Shown here: piece after piece, positions 1 to 5,319 of the stretch | Layout: every line of letters starts with the position of its first letter | How positions within the stretch are numbered: position 1 is the first letter of the stretch | NCBI GenBank assembly: GCA_028822945.1 | Contig: JAPKCN010000137.1 | Span: forward strand, 1 to 5,319 | DNA: 5,319 nt | Direction: 5' to 3' | Source: Porticoccaceae bacterium | GTDB lineage: Bacteria; Pseudomonadota; Gammaproteobacteria; Pseudomonadales; Porticoccaceae | The notes under the pieces: model-generated | Databases searched by the model: none | Seen by the model: the letters and a program-made list of their open reading frames with translations, nothing else | Told to the model about the DNA's origin: nothing | Made by a program: the position numbers and the translations under genes

Positions 1-5
1 GCCTT

Positions 6-10
6 GGAGA
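6..10 (+). promoter_or_regulatory. Ribosome binding site deciding the GTG start of the SixA-like gene
   Basis: GGAGA sits five bases before the GTG at 16. This is close to ideal Shine-Dalgarno sequence and spacing, and it favours GTG over the in-frame TTG at 4. Confidence 0.7.
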
Positions 11-15
11 CCGGC

Positions 16-516
16 GTGAAAACAGTATATTTACTTAGGCATGCGACAGCTCAACCGGGGAATGCTAATACGGCCGATTTTGATCGTCCACTAGCGGACA
101 ACGGAGTTGAAAATGCACACACTTTGAATCAGTTCTTAATCACTCATGCGCTGCATTTTAAAAACATACACTGCAGCTCAGCACTGCGGACACGACAAAC
201 TCACGATTTAGTATTACAGGGCGTTTGCGGCGATCGTCAAAGCGAATTCTCAGAGCAGATTTACCACGCGTGCGACGACTCGATTGTCGAGTTAATAAAA
301 AAGCAGGCGAATACCGATTGTGAGATATTAATTATTGGGCATAATCCGACGATACACCGAGTCTACGAACGATTGTCGAGAACGACCGTTGCTGAATACC
401 CCCCTGGTACGCTGGCGGCTCTGAGTTCTGTCGGTTCTTGGTGCGATATCACCACCAGTCCTTGCGTTTCCGAGTATTTTTTGACGCCATATAAACTCTC
501 TAAATCGGTTGTATGA
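16..516 (+). CDS. sixA: SixA-like phosphohistidine phosphatase (histidine phosphatase superfamily)
   Basis: Small cytoplasmic phosphatase of the histidine phosphatase (phosphoglycerate-mutase-like) superfamily. E. coli SixA removes phosphate from phosphohistidine, for example on HPt domains or phosphotransfer proteins. The 166-residue product is close to the roughly 160 residues of E. coli SixA. The N-terminal strand ends in LLRHATA, with the likely phospho-accepting His9 in an RHA rather than RHG motif. It is followed by RPLADNG (24-30), SSALRTRQT (54-62, phosphate-binding Arg58) and IIGHNP (106-111, second catalytic His109), which is the family's motif order. The GTG at 16 is chosen because GGAGA lies five bases upstream and the protein then begins MKTVYLLRHA, like known family members. 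A TTG at 4 in the same frame is less likely because it overlaps that ribosome binding site. The C-terminal tail after about residue 145 is not recognisable. The physiological substrate cannot be read from the sequence, and no histidine kinase or phosphotransfer gene is visible nearby. Confidence 0.87.
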   Translation: MKTVYLLRHATAQPGNANTADFDRPLADNGVENAHTLNQFLITHALHFKNIHCSSALRTRQTHDLVLQGVCGDRQSEFSEQIYHACDDSIVELIKKQANTDCEILIIGHNPTIHRVYERLSRTTVAEYPPGTLAALSSVGSWCDITTSPCVSEYFLTPYKLSKSVV

Positions 517-804
517 TTGCTCGGTGGTCTTCTGTTGGTCGGCCCATCCGCTGCAACGCAAAGTATTTGGTAAACGCCGCCTCGGCACTCAGGGAAGTTA
601 ATTTTTAGGCTTTGTGGTAAGCGCATAAACCTTTCCGTTGATCCAATAGAGCGTCGCAAGCGAGAATTATTGAATTATATTAACATCTGTATTAGAGTGA
701 ATTAAGGTTTTTATAACTCTCAAAGGACAAAGATTAATAGGGTGATTGAGCTTGTCGATAAGCAAAGAAATTAAACTAAAATTGCAAATCCATAGGACGG
801 TGTT
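517..804 (+). other. Intergenic region upstream of the quinohemoprotein gene
   Basis: This 288-base gap holds no supported gene. The left half has mixed composition and shows no hairpin with a T-run, so the SixA-like gene has no visible intrinsic terminator. The right half, from about 660, is AT-rich as expected of a promoter region. Two weak sigma-70-like arrangements can be seen: TTGAAT at 670-675 with TAGAGT at 693-698 (17-base spacer), and TTGTCG at 752-757 with TAAAAT at 777-782 (19-base spacer). Neither is strong enough to call as a promoter. Minus-strand open frames overlapping this region lack recognisable domains and look spurious. Confidence 0.5.
794..797 (+). promoter_or_regulatory. 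Ribosome binding site of the quinohemoprotein gene
   Basis: AGGA lies seven bases before the ATG at 805. It supports this start, which also places a signal-peptide-like segment at the N-terminus. Confidence 0.6.
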
Positions 805-2721
805 ATGAAAAATTCCTCGCTTTTAATCGTGGCAATGGCACTACTATTCGTGTGGCAGATGAACAAACCTGCTCGCACAGATGGTGCTACCTCCCATGAT
901 GTGCCAACGGCGGACGAAAAAACTGTCGGTACTCAAGCTATTATGGATCAGTGGGCGGCTCGACTGGCAATGCCGGGCAAGGCGCATTACGACAAGGCAT
1001 GCGCGACTTGCCATGAAGGGCAGTTAGCAAAAGCACCCCATCGAGAAATGCTTTATTTACAAACTCCGGAGGCGATATTTTCCTCTGTTTCTGAAGGGAT
1101 CATGATGACTCAGGCTGCAAGTCTCAGTGATCAGGAGAGGCGAGAGGTCGCAGAGTTTTTGGGTGGTCAACCGATGGGCACGTCGACTTTGACCAAAATA
1201 CCGAAATGCGATCAAGCGGTAAAATTTGCGCTTGACGATGTACCAATACAAAATAATTGGGGTGCCAATAGTAATCAGCGCAGTTGGTCGGCATGGCAAT
1301 CGGGTGTGGCGGAGGATGCAGTGGAGCGATTGCAGCCTTTGTGGGCAGTGGAGATGCCTGGCGCTAATCGTTTGCGATCGCAGCCTATGTTCGCCGCTGG
1401 CCTTCTTTATGTTGGCGGTCATGGCGGCGGTGTGCACGCTTTAGATCAGCTCACGGGATGTGAAGCGTGGCACTTTCAAACGGTTGGTGAGGTCAGAACA
1501 GGTATTTCTATCGATCCCTGGGACAGTGATGATAGCAAAGCGGAGCCAAGGATATATTTTGGTGACACGATTGGTAATGTGTATGCTGTGGATGCAAAGT
1601 CTGGTCAATTAATTTGGCGCGATCGTGCCGATGGCCACCCCAATGCAACAATTACAGGGGCACCTACGCTTCATGGTGAGGTACTTTACGTGCCAGTGTC
1701 GTCGCTCGAGGTTCAGTTAGCGGTGGATCCGACCTACGAGTGCTGCACAGGGCGCGGATCTGTCGTTGCTTATGACGTTGTTAGTGGTCAAAGGCTGTGG
1801 AAGACGTACACGATACCTGACGCGCCGATTGTGCAGTCAGTGAATGCGGCGGGTACAGATATGTATGGCCCATCGGGCTCCACCGTATGGAATAGCCCAA
1901 CCATCGACGCGGCTCGCAATCAGTTGTATGTCGGCACCGGCGAAAACATGTCGTCTCCCGCGGACCATACATCCGATGCGATCTTTGCCATTGACCTGAG
2001 TAGCGGAAAAGTGAATTGGATCTATCAGGCTCTGGCTGGTGACGCGTGGAATACCGCTTGTGACACGCGTACGCCACAGAGTTGCCCCGAAGAAGATGGC
2101 CCGGATTTTGATTTTGGTGCAGGTACCTTACTAACCACTACGGATAGCGGCCGAGAACTAGTTGTCGGTGGCCAAAAATCAGGCGACGTGCATGCGCTCG
2201 ATCCAGAGACGGGTGAATTGGTGTGGACTACGCGCGTTGGTAGAGGCGGTATTCAAGGAGGTGTGCACTTTGGGATGGCGGCTAACAACGGTAAAATCTT
2301 TGTGCCTATTAGCGATGGACCGGATGGGCGCGAGTACAGTATGCCCGCGCGACCCGGGCTGCACGCCTTAGATGCCGCTACTGGTGAAATCCTGTGGTAC
2401 TCCCCAGCCCCTAATGTGTGCAACGGCAGAAATTTTTGCGATCCCGGTATCGGTCAGGCAATCTCGGTAATCAGCGGTAAAATATTTGCTGGAGGTATGG
2501 ATGGCGTTTTGCGTGTCCACGATGAAAATTCCGGCGAGGTGCTGTATCAAATCGATACTACCGAGTCCTTTGTCTCGGTTTCGGGACAGGTCACCCGCGG
2601 TGGGTCCTTTGGTGGAGGCTCGGGAGTGACGGCCAAGAACGGCCTTGTGGTAGTTAGTTCCGGGTATGGTCTCTACAACCATATGCCGGGTAACCTTCTA
2701 TTAATGATGTCGGTGCAGTAG
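805..2721 (+). CDS. PQQ-dependent quinohemoprotein dehydrogenase, polyvinyl-alcohol dehydrogenase (cytochrome) type
   Basis: Probable periplasmic alcohol dehydrogenase that oxidises a hydroxylated substrate with pyrroloquinoline quinone (PQQ) and passes electrons to its own heme c. The 638 residues match the size I recall for polyvinyl-alcohol dehydrogenases (about 640-650). Residues 1-20 form an export signal (K2, then a hydrophobic stretch) without a lipobox. A small cytochrome c domain follows: heme site CATCH at 66-70, and Met100 or Met101 as candidate axial ligand in GIMMTQAASLS. From about 175 to the end is a beta-propeller, with AxDxx(T/S)GxxxW-type blade signatures near 212, 261, 322, 395, 464, 521 and, degenerate, 571. 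Cys313-Cys314 in ECCTGRGS is a vicinal pair like the disulfide at the PQQ site of quinoprotein alcohol dehydrogenases. DGPDFDFGAG (431-440) and the C-terminal MPGNLLL are also typical. The family name does not prove polyvinyl alcohol as substrate; many relatives are uncharacterised. No PQQ synthesis genes are in view. Terminators follow, so it is probably transcribed alone. Confidence 0.88.
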   Translation: MKNSSLLIVAMALLFVWQMNKPARTDGATSHDVPTADEKTVGTQAIMDQWAARLAMPGKAHYDKACATCHEGQLAKAPHREMLYLQTPEAIFSSVSEGIMMTQAASLSDQERREVAEFLGGQPMGTSTLTKIPKCDQAVKFALDDVPIQNNWGANSNQRSWSAWQSGVAEDAVERLQPLWAVEMPGANRLRSQPMFAAGLLYVGGHGGGVHALDQLTGCEAWHFQTVGEVRTGISIDPWDSDDSKAEPRIYFGDTIGNVYAVDAKSGQLIWRDRADGHPNATITGAPTLHGEVLYVPVSSLEVQLAVDPTYECCTGRGSVVAYDVVSGQRLWKTYTIPDAPIVQSVNAAGTDMYGPSGSTVWNSPTIDAARNQLYVGTGENMSSPADHTSDAIFAIDLSSGKVNWIYQALAGDAWNTACDTRTPQSCPEEDGPDFDFGAGTLLTTTDSGRELVVGGQKSGDVHALDPETGELVWTTRVGRGGIQGGVHFGMAANNGKIFVPISDGPDGREYSMPARPGLHALDAATGEILWYSPAPNVCNGRNFCDPGIGQAISVISGKIFAGGMDGVLRVHDENSGEVLYQIDTTESFVSVSGQVTRGGSFGGGSGVTAKNGLVVVSSGYGLYNHMPGNLLLMMSVQ

Positions 2722-2784
2722 ACTCGGCTGATCGCACTGATAGCGAGAAGTCAGTAGCGTCAAAAAGACAAGACAAATAATCGC

Positions 2785-2826
2785 CTTGGCGGGACCCGTT
2801 TTTTATGCCGCCCGCCAAGCCTTTTT
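2785..2826 (+). terminator. Intrinsic terminator of the quinohemoprotein gene
   Basis: CTTGGCGGG (2785-2793) pairs perfectly with CCCGCCAAG (2811-2819), giving a 9-bp GC-rich stem around a 17-base loop. A run of five T follows at 2822-2826. It lies 64 bases after the stop codon at 2721. Confidence 0.8.
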
Positions 2827-2836
2827 GCACTCTTAG

Positions 2837-2863
2837 AGTCTATCTCGGATAGACTTCTTTTTT
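2837..2863 (+). terminator. Second intrinsic terminator in tandem
   Basis: AGTCTATC (2837-2844) pairs perfectly with GATAGACT (2848-2855) around a TCG loop, with a possible extra G-T pair at the base (2836/2856). Six T follow at 2858-2863. The stem is AT-richer than that of the first terminator but is a complete terminator pattern. It begins 11 bases after the first terminator's T-run. Confidence 0.65.
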
Positions 2864-2950
2864 AGATAAAACACGCTTGCTCGACGATTATCCAGATATT
2901 GGTGGAATGGCGAGAAGCTAGAATTTTAGTATACCTAAGCAAATACTCCC

Positions 2951-4288
2951 ATGACCACTCAGCAAGACGATCGCGTTTATCCGAAAAAATCCCATGCCTA
3001 TGCCACAGTCGTGGTGTTGACACTGGTAAATGTCGTAGCATTTATCGACCGACAGATCCCGGCGATGCTAGTCGGACCGATCAAACAAGATTTCAACCTA
3101 TCGGACTCACAAATGGCGCTTTTACTCGGCGCCGCTTTTTCGGTGAGTTATGCGCTCGTGGCTCTGCCAATTGGCTATGCAGTCGATCGTTTGCGTAGAA
3201 AACAGGTGCTGGGAAGTGCGCTATTTGTATGGTCTTGTATGACCATGTCAGCACTGTTCGCAAATTCCTATGGGAAACTATTTGGTGTGCGTATGGGTGT
3301 CGCAGCTGGCGATGCCGCGATAGCGCCCAGCAGTGTTTCCCTAGTAAGTGATTCTTTTGCCGAATCGCAGCGTGGCACTGCGCTGGGAATGGTTACCGCG
3401 GGCATCTATATCGGTATAGGTATTAGTCTTTGGGGCGGTGGTTATCTGATTGATTATCTGACTAGTATCGGGGAGATTAGGGTACCATTTGTAGGCCTTA
3501 TAAAACCCTGGCAGGCGGTATTTTTGATGTCTGGATTGCCTGGCTTGCTGCTTGCGTTCGCGGTATTCTTGCTACCTGAACCCGCCCGCGCAAGGGTGGC
3601 TCCACCGACAGCTAATCAAACTGGTAGCAATGATCTCACTGCACATTTGTCAGCGCATAAAAATACCCTGCTTCCGATGTTTGGTGGCCTAGTATTTATG
3701 GCACTTATGTTTTATTCATTTTCCGCGTGGGCGCCTACCATGATGGTTCGTACCTTTGGTTTAAGTCTCGCCGAAGTCGGTATGAGCCTGGGTCTTATCA
3801 CTATTAGCTGTTCGATTGTCGGGTCTGTGCTTGCCGGTATGTCGGTTGATTGGCTCAGTAAGCGAGGTTATCGGGATGCGCCGATCAGGTCGGCGATGTG
3901 CGTATGCCTACTGGCACTGCCGGCCATTACACTGGCACCACTTATGCAGTCGCTCCTGCTGTCATGGTTGCTCCTTGGGGTCTATTTATTGTTTATAAGC
4001 GCTTACGCTACGCTTGGCTTGCTCGCCGTAAGTGGCGTGTCGACTGCAGCTGTGAGGGGTCGTATGACTTCGGTATTTACCTTGGTGATGATGATTTTTA
4101 GCGCCACGATGGGGCCACAATTAACCGCGTTCTTTACCGATTTTGTATTTGTGGATGAGGGTAAGCTCAATTGGTCTATCGCCTTAACCGGTGGTTTAAC
4201 ACTGCCCATAGCCGCACTATTTTTTCGTGCCTGTCTGCCGCATTATGCAAATTCTGTAGAGCGACTGTGCCAACCCAGCAACGTGTAA
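2951..4288 (+). CDS. Spinster-like MFS transporter, first copy
   Basis: Inner-membrane secondary transporter of the major facilitator superfamily, 445 residues, with about 12 hydrophobic helices. Signatures of the Spinster-like group: DRQ at 33-35 in helix 1, motif A GYAVDRLRR at 75-83 between helices 2 and 3, and RMGVAAGD at 114-121 in helix 4, where relatives usually have Glu at the last position. The two halves are joined by a polar loop of about 30 residues (210-240). A weaker motif-A echo, GMSVDWLSKRG, occurs at 296-306. An in-frame TAA at 2936 makes the ATG at 2951 the first usable start, although no clear Shine-Dalgarno sequence precedes it. The gene lies after two terminators, so it should have its own promoter; only weak candidates are seen, such as TAGAAT at 2919-2924 without a good -35. 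Substrate is unknown. Members of this group handle lipids, organic acids or drugs. The partial gene at 4553 is a close paralog. Confidence 0.88.
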   Translation: MTTQQDDRVYPKKSHAYATVVVLTLVNVVAFIDRQIPAMLVGPIKQDFNLSDSQMALLLGAAFSVSYALVALPIGYAVDRLRRKQVLGSALFVWSCMTMSALFANSYGKLFGVRMGVAAGDAAIAPSSVSLVSDSFAESQRGTALGMVTAGIYIGIGISLWGGGYLIDYLTSIGEIRVPFVGLIKPWQAVFLMSGLPGLLLAFAVFLLPEPARARVAPPTANQTGSNDLTAHLSAHKNTLLPMFGGLVFMALMFYSFSAWAPTMMVRTFGLSLAEVGMSLGLITISCSIVGSVLAGMSVDWLSKRGYRDAPIRSAMCVCLLALPAITLAPLMQSLLLSWLLLGVYLLFISAYATLGLLAVSGVSTAAVRGRMTSVFTLVMMIFSATMGPQLTAFFTDFVFVDEGKLNWSIALTGGLTLPIAALFFRACLPHYANSVERLCQPSNV

Positions 4289-4305
4289 GACAGGTCGCTG
4301 GGTTG
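4271..4305 (+). repeat. Inverted repeat (hairpin) enclosing the stop codon of the first transporter
   Basis: CAACCCAGC (4271-4279) is the exact reverse complement of GCTGGGTTG (4297-4305). The 17-base loop contains the TAA stop at 4286-4288. No T-run follows, so it is not a canonical intrinsic terminator. It could stabilise the 3' end or aid termination; a chance origin is possible. Confidence 0.5.
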
Positions 4306-4552
4306 TGAGCTAGAGACAGCTTGCCTAACGCGCGAGCGTTGATTTAACTGAACTTTAACGTTACGAACTCGCCCTATCAAGGCTATTATGGCGCTAGCCG
4401 GGCAAGTCAGAAAACCTTATGATCAAAGCGTACCGGGGGCAGATTCATCTAAGGATACGTCAGCGAAGTCTACTGCGTACGCCGACTTAATAAGGATACT
4501 CCCAGACAGTAGGCGCTCTGATTACGACTGCACAATTGATAAGAATAACGCT
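4289..4552 (+). other. Spacer between the two transporter genes
   Basis: This 264-base gap has no T-tailed terminator, so readthrough from the first transporter is possible. It contains a small hairpin, AACGC (4327-4331) with GCGTT (4336-4340) closing a GCGA loop, and a poor promoter-like pair, TTACGA at 4361-4366 and TATTAT at 4384-4389 (17-base spacer). TAAGGATAC occurs twice, at 4450-4458 and 4491-4499. The frame of the next gene is open from 4352 and has an ATG at 4388 preceded by AAGG (4379-4382), so part of this spacer might be translated. Confidence 0.45.
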
Positions 4553-5319
4553 ATGAATAAAAAGCTAGATCACAAGTACCCGAAAAGATCGCACGCTTAC
4601 ACCACGGTGGCGGTGCTCACCGTCGCCAACGTAATAGCATTTATCGACCGCCAGATACCGGCGATGTTGGTTGGCCCGATCAAGCAGGATTTCGGCCTGT
4701 CTGACTCACAAGTAGCGCTGTTGATCGGTGCGGCGTTCTCAGTTTTCTATGCCGTTATGGCGCTACCGATTGGGTACGCAGTCGATCGACTTCGCCGCAA
4801 CCAAGTGCTCGGCGTAGGTATTTTTGTCTGGTCGTTTATGACCATGTCAGCAGTGTTTGCCACGTCTTATGCCAAGTTGTTTGGCGCGCGGATGGGGGTA
4901 GCTGCGGGAGAGGCTTCGATTGCCCCGACCAGTGTCTCGTTAGTCAGTGATTCTTTTCCCGAAAACCAGCGTGGTAAGGCCATGGGCGTGATTACCGCCG
5001 GCGTTTACATAGGCGTTGGCATAAGTCTTTGGGGCGGTGGCTACTTGATTGATTATTTAACCCGTATCGGCGGCCTCAGTCTGCCGTTGATTGGCGATGT
5101 AAAGCCATGGCAAGCGGTATTTCTGATCGCCGGATTGCCCGGGTTCTTGTTGTCGGCAGTGGTCTTTTTAATGCCCGAACCGGGCCGTTCGGGAGCCGCT
5201 AACGCTCCTTCGGGAAAGACTTTTGGCAAAGACCTGTTGATACATATTAACCAGCATCGACAGACCTTGTTACTGATGTTTTCGGGGCTAGTTTTTATGG
5301 CGATTATCTTTTATTCGTT
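4553..5319 (+). CDS. Spinster-like MFS transporter, second copy (3' end beyond window)
   Basis: Inner-membrane major facilitator protein. The first 255 residues are visible and the frame runs open off the right edge, so the C-terminal half is missing from this window but the gene need not be broken. It carries the same signatures as its neighbour: DRQ at 32-34, motif A GYAVDRLRR at 74-82, RMGVAAGE at 113-120 with the usual helix-4 glutamate, and GISLWGGGYLIDYL at 156-169. Hand alignment with the first copy gives about 154 of 202 identical residues from YPK to PEP, while the loop after PEP (211-240) differs strongly. DNA differences fall largely at synonymous positions, which suggests an old duplication kept under selection. 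The ATG at 4553 is chosen because it aligns with the start of the first copy (both reach YPK then SHAY within 16-17 residues). It has only a weak AAGAA upstream. An in-frame ATG at 4388 with a better ribosome binding site would add 55 polar residues. Substrate unknown. Confidence 0.86.
   Translation, partial: MNKKLDHKYPKRSHAYTTVAVLTVANVIAFIDRQIPAMLVGPIKQDFGLSDSQVALLIGAAFSVFYAVMALPIGYAVDRLRRNQVLGVGIFVWSFMTMSAVFATSYAKLFGARMGVAAGEASIAPTSVSLVSDSFPENQRGKAMGVITAGVYIGVGISLWGGGYLIDYLTRIGGLSLPLIGDVKPWQAVFLIAGLPGFLLSAVVFLMPEPGRSGAANAPSGKTFGKDLLIHINQHRQTLLLMFSGLVFMAIIFYS

Noticed and set aside
328..659. Two overlapping minus-strand open frames over the end of the SixA-like gene and the following gap
   Set aside because: They overlap each other and the real gene, are rich in Arg/Ser/Thr without any motif, and no family resemblance is seen.
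752..782. Promoter TTGTCG / TAAAAT for the dehydrogenase
   Set aside because: The -10 matches well but the spacer is 19 bases and the -35 is weak, so it is mentioned only within the intergenic entry.
1057..1437. 126-codon open frame on the minus strand inside the dehydrogenase gene
   Set aside because: It is antisense to a well-supported coding region, has no recognisable domain, and has a composition typical of a shadow frame.
2899..3198. Plus-strand open frame of 99 codons overlapping the start of the first transporter
   Set aside because: It runs out of frame with the strongly conserved transporter sequence and encodes a motif-free basic protein.
4419..4490. Short ORF of 23 codons starting at ATG 4419 and ending in tandem stops
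   Set aside because: It has no ribosome binding site and lies out of frame within the possible extension of the second transporter; its length is easily explained by chance.
4553..5319. Second transporter as a truncated pseudogene
   Set aside because: The frame is intact up to the last base, all N-terminal motifs are preserved, and the missing part is due only to the window edge.

Overview
The window looks like a chromosomal segment of a proteobacterium with roughly balanced base composition. A marine or soil gammaproteobacterium would fit the SixA-like phosphatase and the periplasmic quinohemoprotein, but this is inference and no gene here fixes the taxon. All recognised genes lie on the + strand.

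Layout: (1) 16-516, a SixA-type phosphohistidine phosphatase starting at GTG behind a good ribosome binding site. (2) 517-804, an AT-rich intergenic region with only weak promoter-like matches. (3) 805-2721, an exported dehydrogenase with an N-terminal c-type heme site (CATCH) followed by a PQQ-type beta-propeller and a vicinal cysteine pair, the architecture of cytochrome-type polyvinyl-alcohol dehydrogenases. (4) 2785-2863, two intrinsic terminators in series. (5) 2951-4288, a complete 12-helix Spinster-like major facilitator (MFS) transporter. (6) 4289-4552, a spacer with a hairpin around the preceding stop codon. It stays open in the frame of the next gene. (7) 4553 to the right edge, a second Spinster-like transporter, about three quarters identical to the first over its N-terminal half and cut by the window end.

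A possible joint role is that the periplasmic quinohemoprotein oxidises an alcohol-type substrate and passes electrons to the respiratory chain, while the two related transporters move the substrate, its product or a related compound across the inner membrane. Adjacency is the only evidence for this. The tandem terminators show that dehydrogenase and transporters are not one simple operon. No PQQ biosynthesis genes, RNA genes, insertion sequences or CRISPR arrays are seen. I found no clearly new system. The most useful leads are the tandem paralogous transporters, an Asp/Glu difference at a probable proton-coupling position, and the uncertain start of the second transporter.
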